Both the position numbers and the translations under genes were made by a program. A model generated the notes under the pieces. That model worked only from the letters and a program-made list of their open reading frames with translations. It did not search any database and had not been told where the DNA came from. A stretch of 64,000 nucleotides of DNA, taken from positions 4,320,001-4,384,000 of the forward strand of contig NC_088710.1 of NCBI RefSeq assembly GCF_963576615.1, in the 5' to 3' direction. This document shows positions 22,416-33,209 of this stretch, piece by piece. Every line of letters begins with the position of its first letter. Within the stretch, counting starts at the first letter, position 1. This stretch comes from Watersipora subatra. Taxonomy: Eukaryota; Bryozoa; Gymnolaemata; Cheilostomatida; Watersiporidae.

Positions 22416-24765
22416 CGGTAGATACGAAAAGCCGAACGCACTGAATGACCGAACAGACTGAATATTTTGGGAGTTGCCCTCTCGTGTGAATATTTAAGGA
22501 TAAGGGTGCGTAACTCAAACTTCTATAAATAAAGAGCTCAATGAATTCCGTAGAAACATTTTAAAGGCTGTTGTTTATTTTTGCGCCAGTGAAGCACGCT
22601 GTGAATAAAAATATTACATAATCAATTGAAGTATTTTTGCTGTCACTATAGTCCAATCAGTACTTGCCTCACTTTTGACAGATAAAAGGGAAATGTCTAG
22701 TAGAAGCAAAAGGTTTTACTTGTTCAGTAGTATCGTTAAACATTGTTAGTTAGTTAGTAATCTTTTATTTTGCTGATAACAAAATAACAAAAAGCCTCTA
22801 TTTGCAGGCATATTATCCAATAAAACGGAAACTGTAGAAGAATCCTGAATGCAAGATAGTAGTGAACAATTCATATTTAGTTTGAGATTATTTGTGTGAA
22901 AGTTAAAAGAAAATTTACATGAGAGGATGACTTCAAATAAGTAATGCAGGATAACTTATACAAAGATAAATTGATTGATATGTACTATATACAAGGGTTC
23001 AGGTCTGAAGAATAGATCCTCTATGAGTATTGATTGTGGCAAGATTGATTGTTATTAATAATTGAATGACTATAATATGGTCTGTACCATCTGTCTGGGT
23101 AAGTATCATTGATGTTTACTTCTATGGTTTATCTGCAGTGGGTTAATTATGCTTTCAATTGAATCGGCCTCTTTCATATACAAATTCTAGCAGGTGTTGA
23201 TAGTTGTGAGTGTTAGGGAATATTTTCTTTCTTAGGTTGGTGTAATTGCTGCATCTGTATAGGTAATGGTCTACTGTTTTGTCCTCATCCAGGCATGTGC
23301 ATGTTGGTATATATGTTAAACTGAGTTTGTATAAGTGATATTGTAAGGTTGTGTGGCCTGTGAAGAGCCCAGTTAAAATTGATATTTGTCTCCTTGGTAA
23401 TATAAGTGGAATAGGGTTTTTCTCCAGATGATCTGATTCTAGGTCCTTTAATAAACCAGTGGAACATTGTCCTGTTATGAGATGAGTTTTCCATCGGCGT
23501 TGTCGATCATTAATTAGTTGCTTTTGAATAGTGGATCTTCTAAAATGACTTGCTGACATGTCTGCTATAGTTGTGTTTCTACCATTTAAACTTACAATGT
23601 GGGAATGTATTTTTTTCTGAAGTTTGCTTTTTGTAGATAACAAAGTTTTTGCAAAATATCTTTGTCCTATTGCCATTCTACAGTATGTGTATATGTCTCT
23701 AGAGCTTAAAGACTCAGCTGTAGGTATGTTTGTGATATGGTGGAGTGCTTCCGTTGAGGGATTAGTCTTTGCTCCTAGTATGTCTTTTAAACAACTATGG
23801 AGAGAGATGTCAGCTTTTTGATCCCATATAAAACTATTGTAAAACACTTTCGGCATTATGGTTGATTCTAGTATCCTTTTAGAATAGTATGGCTTTAATC
23901 CTGCATTGATGAACGGAAGAAGTAGTCTCCATTTTTTGGCCAATATCGCTTTTGATTCTTCTCTTTGTGTGTTGAATGTTAAATTAGAGTCTAGAGTTAA
24001 ACCTAAAACTTTAGTAGAATTGGTAATGCTAATGTTTTCTCCGCTGACTTGAAGCTGTTTTGGGTTGCAGTTGAACCAAATAGTATCTGTCTTAAAACAG
24101 TTTGTTTTCATGCGCCATTGTTCTAGCCAGTGTGTGAGCTTCATGCAGTTGCTTTCCATTGTTTCATATAGTAGTATTTCATTTGGTCTTGAGCAGATAA
24201 CTGAACAATCATCTGCATACTGAAGCGGGGTTCCATTCCATGAGTTAGGCATGTCTCTTGTGTAAAGTATAAAAAGTATAGGGGATAAGATGCTTCCTTG
24301 TGGTAGTCCTATTTCACATTGTTCTGGCTGTGATATGTGGTTGTTAATTTTAATTCTGATTGTTCGTCGTGTGAGGAAATTAGATATTAATTGAAGGAAG
24401 GATCCATTTATTCCCAATTCAGTGAGTCTGAACAGCATTCCTTGATGCCATACACTGTCAAAAGCTTTTTGTAGGTCGATAAAAAGGCCTGCGACTTTTT
24501 GTTTAGATGCTTGATTGTGTTGATCTAGTAGTGAACATTGGTGAACTAGTAGTTAAATAACTAGCCAAAATTGTTGCTTTATTCAATTGGAAATGAATAT
24601 ATCTATTTCTATATATAGTCATATTTATTAAAATTATATAAAACATGCAATCAATATTATGTATAGATAATAATTGATTTATACATAATAGTTGAGGGAG
24701 GGCAACTCCTAAAAGATATTCGGTCTGTTCAGTCATTCAGTGCGTTCGGCTTTTCGTATCTACCG
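22416..24765. mobile_element. TIR element with 9-bp target duplication enclosing a LINE fragment
   Basis: Both ends begin CGGTAGATACGAAAAGCCGA and stay inverted-repeat for about 65 bp. The 9-bp word CTAGCGCAG is repeated directly on both sides (22407-22415 and 24766-24774), so the boundaries are firm. The 9-bp duplication suggests a Mutator-like element, by inference. There is no transposase ORF; the cargo is a non-LTR retrotransposon half on the minus strand. The element starts 17 bp after the end of the hAT MITE body. Confidence 0.85.
23155..24552 (-). pseudogene. non-LTR retrotransposon reverse transcriptase, 3' half
   Basis: An open frame of about 465 codons when the reading upstream of the internal Met at 24438 is included (FIDLQKAFDSVWHQGM). 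It shows the core RT blocks: the LQKAFDSV block with its first catalytic Asp, GLPQGSILSPILFILY, and the YADD active site, followed by a thumb region and a C-terminal segment with CTC...DHYLYRC, a cysteine/histidine motif common after RT in Jockey- and CR1-like LINEs. The endonuclease and RT finger region are missing and a stop lies at about 24553, so this is a 5'-truncated copy. The retained part has no internal stop, so it is fairly young or preserved. It lies inside the TIR element 22416-24765. The clade assignment within non-LTR elements is uncertain. Confidence 0.9.
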
Positions 24766-24835
24766 CTAGCGCAGTTTCTTATCAAAAATGTCAACTAAAA
24801 CCTTTCCTCTGTCAAATTCCTGGCAATGAGTGCTA

Positions 24836-26083
24836 CAGTGATACTTCAACTTACGAGTGCTCCAACGTACGAGAAACTTGAGATACGAGCCAGCTCTTAA
24901 GCAAGTTTTAGCACTAACATACGAGCCATGTTTGAGATATGAACACGTGAGTCAGTTGCCAAGTATGCCGGATGTGTTTTATGACAACAGCATCAATCTG
25001 TATTTTTCAACTGCTCAGGTTATACTTTTGTACCATGTTTTTGTGCGCGCTTTTCAGTGCAGAATTATGTGAATAAAAAATACTGCGCGTAGACCGAAAG
25101 TTTGCCAGTAAAATGAAAAATAATGCAAAGAAGCAAATGATAACAATTGATATTAAACGGCAAATTACTGAAAAATATGTGAAATGTGTATGCGTGATTG
25201 AGCTAGCTCAGCAATATGACTTAAATACATCCACAATTATCGAACAGAAGGATTATATTCAGGGCATTTAGCTCGCAAAAGGACTAACCATAGTTTCTAA
25301 ACGACGCAGCGATCTTCACGACCGCTGATGGAGCGACCGCTCAGGCATTGAATAAAAGATAAACAATTGGCCGGTGACAGCGTAACTGAAACGACGCTAT
25401 TTGAAAAGGCCGATGCTATCTATCAAAACTATAAAAATAGACATTCGGACAAGTTGGCTAGTGGTCGTGCATTAAACCTTTGTGACGACCCCTGTGTTCG
25501 TCCTAATCGAAACATGTTGAAAGGGCGACAAAAGCAAACGTCCTTAGATATGGTCATCTTAAAACGGCCGGCTAGTCGTGAAAGCGAAACAAAGGAAAAA
25601 TTACCTAACCAGCGAGAAACTTCAAACGATGAACGCCGAATAAATTTTAATTACGTTAAGTTAAAAATGAAAGTTTGCTTTTAGATTTGCTTCTAAGTTT
25701 GTCTTTTAAGACTTTGATAAAATCCAAATTTATCAAAGTCAGCTGTTGTAATGAAGGATAGCTTATATCTCCCTCTCTGGAAAATGCTAGCGTTAGCTGC
25801 TATTGTATGTATTTAATTTTACATTTTAATTTTATCACATTTCTTTGTTTATTTTTTATTTGTTGCTTTTTGAAAGCATGTGGTAAGTTAGGACAATAAC
25901 CAACGTGTTCTTTCTATTACAATATCTTGTTTTGAGTGTTTTATTTGCATTTTTTAGAGTATGGAAACCAATCAATATATATTTAATTGTTCTATATATA
26001 AATAAATTGCACTAACATGCGAGTAAATTGACATACGAGCTCAGTCTCGGAACGCATTAAGCTCGTAAGTCGAAGTATGACTG
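24836..26083 (+). mobile_element. deleted Tigger/pogo DNA transposon
   Basis: The ends are TA|CAGTGATACTTCAACTTACG and, inverted, CGTAAGTCGAAGTATGACTG|TA, with further matching subterminal blocks (ACATACGAG, ATACGAGC). This is the typical pogo/Tigger terminal repeat with a TA target site. Two remnants of the transposase lie inside (25113-25684). The interior is shorter than an autonomous copy because the catalytic DDE domain is missing. It begins 62 bp after the preceding element's target duplication. Confidence 0.9.
25113..25684 (+). pseudogene. Tigger-type transposase remnant lacking the DDE core
   Basis: The N-terminus from ATG 25113 reads QMITIDIKRQITEKY and then ELAQQYDLNTSTI, the CENP-B-type helix-turn-helix of Tigger transposases, to a stop at about 25269. 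It is followed in other frames by AKGLTIVSKRRS and LAGDSVTETTLFEKA. The ORF continuing to 25684 then passes directly into the C-terminal family ending (LKGRQKQTSLDMVILKRPAS). The whole catalytic domain, several hundred residues in intact relatives, has been deleted in frame at about 25410. At least two frameshifts or stops precede it. This is a non-autonomous derivative. Confidence 0.8.
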
Positions 26084-26089
26084 TATTAG

Positions 26090-29000
26090 AATCTTGATTT
26101 TATTACCTAGGTGGGTCTCTACTGTCACACTCACCAATTTCTATCTGATAGTCATTGGTATAACAATTCCTATCTTTTAACATAAATAAGCTAGCAACAT
26201 CCTATAGACTATAAGTGATCCTATAGGCATTACTCTTTTCTCTACTTGACAAGAAAATAATGCGGGACAAACCATAGTGGTCAACTTACTCGAACTAGGT
26301 TTTTCTTCACTCGAGCTCAGTTCTGGTTGAAATATTATAATGTACTTATAACACTGCATCGAAGTACAAATTAAATGCTTGACTTGACCTTTGAGACAAC
26401 TAAAATCTGTTTCCTCTTCCTTTCAACGCCAGACACCTTGTATGATGTATCTAGATCTATTCAGATGACATAGATTTTAACAGTGACACAACATACAACA
26501 GACAATGGCTGCTGTTCATTATATGGGTTCAAGCTAAAAACCTTGGGTCAAGTGCTGTTACAGGGCCTACTCTGGCACAGCCCCAGCAGCAAAAGACTCT
26601 GATGCTAAGGGCATCAGAGTTTACTTCCCTAGTGTTAGTAATATTGTATCGCTCCTTAATACAAACCTGACTAGCACAAGACAAACAGGTGGCTGAAGTG
26701 AGCCAACAACAAAATGGCCCCTCACAACTCATGTGCAAGCATGAAGACCACCCATTGAGCTGGCTAATGATGACTCACCACCAGCTACATCACACTCACT
26801 CACCGACTTCCTGTTGGCATTTAATAACACTAGATTTACAAATGCTAGTATATTAAGCCTTGTGTTTGTTAACGCTCGGGTTATATATACTTTATATACT
26901 TTTACAGGCAGTCACTTTTATTGAAAGAATGTTTTACATGTGGTGCCACTAGAGCAAAAAAATAATAAATAAAAAGGGATTACCTTGTGGTGTCATAAAT
27001 GCAAAAACAAAAGTTTATACAAGGAAGACGTGAAACTACTAAGTTCAGGTATAGATCTCATCTCTTCTGATAAAAGATTAAAAAACTTTGTAATACATGT
27101 ACAATAGTTGAGTGCAAAATAAAATCCTTATTTTGTGGGTATCTGGTACTTAGGAATTGAAACATATCAGTGATGAATGAAAGAGTTAAACTACTTAGTA
27201 TTTTGAAACCAACAGCGTTAGTAAAATGAGTTAATATATCTGGCAGTGCGATAACACCCACTATTCTAAACACTAGAAATTCCCATGTCATACAGCCCAC
27301 GACCAAAGTGATATTGGAAAAAAGAAAGGGTACTGATGGTTGAGAAATGCAATATTAGCAGTCAAATGGCACTGCAGTGCAATAGGATAACTGCAATGGT
27401 AGCTGTAATATACTGGGTGTGGGTGTTATTATATACAACAAACAGCAATAATGAAAGGAAAAAATTATATGTTTATATCTCTCCCTCTGCAATAGGAGAA
27501 ATGCAATATTAGAAGTAAAATGCACTGATATTATTAGAATAACCAATATTATTAATATAGTAATACAGTAATAATAGAAAACCAATGCACAATTTTGTTT
27601 ACATTTCAAAACGTCATAACTAACAATATCAAGAAGTTGTGATATTTATATAGTTTTTTAGAAAATCTATTTAACAAAACTATTTAGAAAAGATAGTAAC
27701 AGTAACATATTGCCCAACGTCGATGTTGTTAGTGTGACTATAACACTTCAATAGTTATCCAAACTTATAATTAAATATTTTAATAATCTCATAAGAATCG
27801 TTAGAAAAAATATCATCGTCATTTTCTTTATTTTCACTGCTTTGGACATCAGTTAGATTACCAAAGTACTCAAAAGTTTCCAAAACGTCAGTTACTTTTG
27901 AAATCGGCAAAAAAGAAATGATTTCAGTACTTCTACGTTGATTACAGAAACCTTCGGCAATTCGCCAATGCTATAGACTGGTGAAATGTGCACGTTATTC
28001 TTTCGTGAAATGCTCACGACTTAATGGTTCTATTCTCTGTCGCTCAGCGGTTCGTTTGCCGATCCTAATTTTGATAAAAGCAAGGCTTGGCAAGTTTTAA
28101 TAACGATTTTCGGCCAAATTAATCTGTCTATTTGTGTATAATCCGATCAGATGGGTAAGGTTTAGAAATATGTCGACACTTTTCAAAGACTTGGTAACAT
28201 ATTTAAATGTTTTTATGTGTTTTGTATCGTTATTATAGTTAAACAACTCAACACAAAATGGTTAAATTTGTTGATGAGATTTTGGTACAAGAGTTTGCGA
28301 CGTTGTTGATGAATAATTTTCGTGATTTCGTGAGTTGTGTGCACATGCATTTATCATAAAACTCTCAAACATTCGCTCCGCTCGTTTGATCGTGGGATTA
28401 ACATAGCTAGTACAAAACAAAGTAGTATTATTTGTAAATTACACACAAGTCGCAATGCAGTCTTCTGTAAAAGTTTACCAAAATAAGGAAATACGTAAGT
28501 CGGCTAGTCGAAGATTAATTCATCAACACGCTATAGCCATTTAACCAAGCTGCTTGTATGACTGCTGTTCCATGTGAACAGATTGGTATTGTTTTAGGTT
28601 TTCATGGTGGAGTGTCACCAAATGAATAGGCATCAATGACATTACAAGGCAAGTGTGGCATAGCTAGAGCTGTATACAGCACCTTTGACATTAAAACTGG
28701 TAGACATCTCTACCAACTTTAGTCTGTGAAGATTTGTTGCATTGGTTGATTGGTTGACTCAACATCATCTCAGACCAGTTTGTCGACACACCAACACCTC
28801 CAGACACCAAAATGAATAAACAAAGGCTACAGTCTGTGACAGGCAGAGCCAATGTTTGCACTCAGGATGTTAAATACAGCTTTTAATTACGCATGTATAT
28901 GGAAGTCATTTGGCCATATGGTACAGTCATATGGTAGCTACATGAACAGAGATCCGTGTGCCTTTTCTATGAATATAGAACCTCCTCTCTTTCTAAAATA

Positions 29001-29820
29001 CATCTACATTATGTTTTTCCCTAAATGTTACTTCGCTATAATTCTTTAACGAAAAAATTCAATGTGTCATTGATAACTGTTCAGCTCGTATACCTGTTTC
29101 TTAAAGCGAATAAAATGCTATAGTAATACAAAAAGAATACGTTTACGCTTCCATGACCCAATTTTACGTCATAAAAGAAAATTGTTGAGTGCCTAGTGTG
29201 GGAATTATTTTGTGGTATAGCAAGCATCTGAGTGTTTGTGTATATAGTATATACACATGTATATACTATATACACACATGTACTGTAACTGGTTGGTAGT
29301 TAAGAAAAACTGTGCAGCTTGAGCTTGGGTTCCTTGGAGCTTGGGATGCTCACTTAGGTATCGATGTCTGCTCTAGTTGTATTTCAATCTCAGCATGTTT
29401 CTAGTCTTTCTCTCGATGTCTACTGCCATGGTGTATTGGTGATTCCGCATTTCAAGTTCAAGTTCTATTTGAGCGGTTTTAGCGACTGAGGCTCCAGCAG
29501 CTCCCAGAGATAGATTACTTGTTCCTTTAGTATAAGGTTTTAGTATAAGTTTTATTTGCCTTTTATGTTTAATGAACAGCCTTCTTTTCATTCATTTTTA
29601 TTTAATACACTTGATGGAGTGTATTAGACCTGGTTGATGGTGCATGAACTCACATCCTTCAGGAGCTGAGCTCTTTTCTCTTTGCTTTTGCGAACACATT
29701 CAGGGGCTCAAGCAGAATGAGGTTTCAATCTCATCAGCCACATCGACCGAACAATCTGCATGACTCGTAAAAGTACACCCACCTTCTAGATTCTTCCTTA
29801 TAGCTTTCTTAAAAACGAAC
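26090..29820. other. no gene recognised
   Basis: About 3.7 kb without a supported gene. ORFs of 60-84 codons on the minus strand (for example 27058-27306, 27355-27609) are hydrophobic or low-complexity with no recognised family. The 72-codon minus ORF at 29373-29591 (Glu/Arg-rich QIELELEMRN) looks more protein-like but is not identified. Near 29225-29280 is a short inverted TATATAC/GTATATA tract. Confidence 0.45.
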
Positions 29821-29821
29821 T

Positions 29822-30235
29822 TACACAAAATATTACTTGATTTTATCAGAAGTATCAGTATTTTTCAATCATTTGCAATTGTTTTTGATGCTTGAGGTGA
29901 TCTGACTGCCAGGATGTTTCAAGATTAAAATTCTCAGAAAGAAACATGTGTAAAATTACATCACTAGTTGCTAACGTTGCTATGGTTGATATCGGCTGTT
30001 ATGTTCAATTTGTAGCGTTACAAGTCTCTATTCTGTCAGTCTCTTTGCAACTATCAACGTCATAGGCGCACTTTCGCTTGATCTGAGCGTTTTAACCGTG
30101 ATCAAATGTTATCAATTTTACTTGTTCAACCTCTTGGCAGTCAGATCACCTCAAACATCAAAAACAATCGCACACGATAAAAAATACCAATACCTTTTGA
30201 TAAAGTCTACTAAAATTTTGTGTAATTTTGTGTCA
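29822..30235. mobile_element. MITE with long terminal inverted repeats
   Basis: The two ends are imperfect inverted repeats of about 120 bp: ATTGTTTTTGATGCTTGAGG followed by TGATCTGACTGCCA on the left, and TGGCAGTCAGATCACCTCAA followed by ACATCAAAAACAAT on the right, continuing outward to TTACACAAAAT on both sides. Non-coding centre. Exact ends and target duplication are not resolved. Confidence 0.8.
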
Positions 30236-30355
30236 TCTTTAAACATTATGGCTCTGAAAACTCTGATTGTTGGTCACATTAGTGAACACCTGAGGGTAGC
30301 CATGCTTATCTGATCGTAGTCAGAGTATGACTTGAAAATTCTACTTCACTTAGGG

Positions 30356-30440
30356 CAGTGGTTCCTGACCTGAGTTCGATCAATCTCTCGGGGTTCAGTG
30401 GTCAGTCTCAGTGGTTCGGTGGAGATCTTGCATGCAACAG
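30356..30440. mobile_element. hAT-type terminal fragment
   Basis: CAGTGGTTCCTGACCTGAGT, followed by TTCGATC, CTCGGGGTTCAGTGG and GTTCGGTGG, matches the familiar terminus of non-autonomous hAT elements. No opposite terminus or target duplication was found downstream, so only this end is annotated. Confidence 0.55.
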
Positions 30441-31018
30441 GCAACAACAAAAAGGCAACAACAAAAGTCACATTGATTTGTAAGGTCATGTCTTTATGAA
30501 ATGATATGTAATTTGTTGTGATTTCACGCGCCACGCTAGTTTTGTTCTATGAACGCACTAATGTTAATGCACAGTTGATTTCGTGCCCTAGTAAAACATA
30601 GACATGTATCTGTATTTGATATGAAAACATAATTATATTTGATTTTTCGATAAAGACAGGTTCAGTAAAAACGCATATTATGAAACTGGTGAGGGCCAAC
30701 AAAGTTAAGAGAGACTGGATTAGGGCAACAGCTCATTCTAAGTACAATGCTGATGTCCGAACATCAGTGCTTGCAATAGACTAGGTCAGGTAGAGCATTA
30801 TTTAGGTTTTGTCACAGGTCCATGTTTCCCTTAGAGTAAACATAAAGCTTCCAGAACTCTAAAGTGTAAAAAGATATTTTCAGTCTTTGGCAATCAGGGT
30901 GACATCTTGCAGAGGTATCACATCACTTGATCTGAACTCGATCTGTTTGCTTTTATATTAGACCCCTCTTATGCTGAATTTAATATTTTTGTAAATATAC
31001 ATTGTATTTTGCTTGATT

Positions 31019-32745
31019 TATTCTCTCCCCTTCTCCTCCCTCTCTCCCCCTCCTCCCTCTCTCCCCCTCTCCTCCCTCTCTCCCCCTCCTCCCTCTCTCC
31101 CCCTCCCCCCTCTCTCCCCTCCCCCTCTCTCCCTTCCCCCCCTCTCTCCCTTCCCCCTCTCTCCCTTCCCCCTCTCTCCCTTCCCCCCTCTCTCCCTTCC
31201 CCCATCTCTCCCTTCCCCCCTCTCTCCCTTCCCCCTCTCTCCCTTCCCCCTCTCCTCCCTTCCCCCCTCTCTCCCTTCCCCCTCTCTCCCTTCCCCCTCT
31301 CTCCCTTCCCCCCTCTCTCCCTTCCCCCTCTCTCCCTTCCCCCCTCTCTCCCTTCCCCCTCTCTCCCTTCCCCCCTCTCTCCCTTCCCCCCTCTCTCCCT
31401 TCCCCCCTCTCTCCCTTCCCCCTCTCTCCCTTCCCCCTCTCTCCCTTCCCCCCCTCTCTCCCCCTCTCCCCTCCCTCCTTCTCCCCCCCTCTCCCCTCCC
31501 TCCCTCTCCCCCCTCTCCCCTCCCTCCTTCTCCCCCCTCTCCCCTCCCTCCTTCTCCCCCCTCTCCCCTCCCTCCTTCTCCCCCCTCTCCCCTCCCTCCT
31601 TCTCCCCCCTCTCCTTCTCCCCCTCTCCTTCTCCCCCCTCTCCTTCTCCCCCTCTCCTTCTCCCCCCTCTCCTTCTCCCCCCTCTCCTTCTCCCCCCTCT
31701 CCTTCTCCCCCCTCTCCTTCTCCCCCCTCTCCTTCTCCCCCCTCTCCTTCTCCCCCCTCTCCTTCTCCCCCCTCTCCTTCTCCCCCCCTCTCCTTCTCCC
31801 CCCTCTCCTTCTCCCCCCTCTCCTTCTCCCCCCTCTCCTTCTCCCCCCCTCTCCTTCTCCCCCCTCTCCTTCTCCCCCCTCTCCTTCTCCCCCTCTCCTT
31901 CTCCCCCCTCTCCTTCTCCCCCCTCTCCTTCTCCCCCCTCTCCTTCTCCCCCCTCTCCTTCTCCCCCCTCTCCTTCTCCCCCCTCTCCTTCTCCCCCCTC
32001 TCCTTCTCCCCCTCTCCTTCTCCCCCCTCTCCTTCTCCCCCCCTCTCCTTCTCCCCCCCTCTCCTTCTCCCCCCCTCTCCTTCTCCCCCCTCTCCTTCTC
32101 CCCCCTCTCCTTCTCCCCCCTCTCCTTCTCCCCCCTCTCCTTCTCCCCCTCTCCTTCTCCCCTCCTCTTCTCCCCCCTCTCCTTCTCCCCCCCTCTCCTT
32201 CTCCCCCTCCTTCTCCTCCTCTCCTTCTCCCCCCTCTCCTTCTCCCCCCTCTCCTTCTCCTTCTCCTCCTTCTCCCCCCTCTCCTTCTCCCCCCTCTCCT
32301 TCTCCCCCCTCTCCTTCTCCCCCTCTCCTTCTCCCCCTCTCCTTCTCCCCCCCTCTCCTTCTCCCCCCTCTCCTTCTCCCCCCTCTCCTTCTCCCCCCTC
32401 TCCTTCTCCCCCCTCTCCTTCTCCCCCCTCTCCTTCTCCCCCCTCTCCTTCTCCCCCCTCTCCTTCTCCCCCCTCTCCTTCTCCCCCCTCTCCTTCTCCC
32501 CCCCTCCTTCTCCCCCCTCCTTCTCCCCCCTCTCCCCTCCTCCTTCTCCCCCTCTCCCCTCCCTCCTCCCCCCTCTCCCCGCCCTCCTTCTCCCCGCCCT
32601 CCTTCTCCCCCCTCTCCTTCTCCCCCCTCTCCTTCTCCCCCATCTTCCCCCTCCTCTCCCCCCTCCTCTCCTTCTTTCTCTGCCCATCCTCTCCTCCTTT
32701 CTCTGCCCATCCTCTCCTCCTTTCTCCCCTCTCTATAACTATCTC
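31019..32745. repeat. 1.7-kb polypyrimidine (C/T) satellite
   Basis: The plus strand is almost purely C and T for 1.7 kb. The first part is built on TCTCTCCCTTCCCCC (about 15-16 bp), then CCTCCTTCTCCCCCCTCTCC, then a long block of CTCTCCTTCTCCCCC (15-16 bp), grading into CTTTCTCTGCCCATCCTCTC. Without A or G on this strand no stop codon can occur, hence several spurious ORFs of more than 540 codons on both strands (Pro/Leu/Ser or Gly/Glu/Arg). Mirror symmetry makes triplex formation likely. It ends about 465 bp before the kinase 1 ATG. Confidence 0.98.
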
Positions 32746-33209
32746 TCCAAATATCTCTATAACTATCTCTCACTCTCGCTTCTGTGCATAGTCTAACTAA
32801 ACAAGTACCCCTTGTGCCTTATGGCTGTATAGAAAGTTTGTTTTTGTAGCAAACTTAGACATTTGCTTATAAGTTGAAGTTAGTCTTTACTACTACACAT
32901 TTTTCTTACAGGTATTAGCACTACATTATTCATATCAGGAGAGTATTTTAGCCTGACATTCACCTTGTGTAAGAAGGGAGACAGCAGCAACTTCTAAGGA
33001 GTCCGATGAGCATTAAACTGACAGTATACAAATGAAGGAAGTCTGAAGGAGAAGCTACTAACCTGAGCGATATGGCTAAAGCGTTAGATAAAAGTACTTT
33101 ATGCTTAAATCTGCATGAAACTACCGGCGCTAAAGAAATAAGAATTTATTGAAAATTAGTGCAGGTCACATAAAGTTAGCTGCTGATGCAAGTAATCACT
33201 TGACTTACA

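Noticed and set aside
22407-22425. tRNA A-box-like word (TAGCGCAGCGGTAGA)
   Set aside because: No B box or cloverleaf follows. The word is explained by the target duplication CTAGCGCAG plus the first bases of the TIR.
30969-32796. Six ORFs of 541-597 codons (Pro/Leu/Ser-rich and Gly/Glu/Arg-rich)
   Set aside because: A strand made only of C and T cannot contain stops, and its complement of G and A rarely does. Pure composition effect of the polypyrimidine tract.
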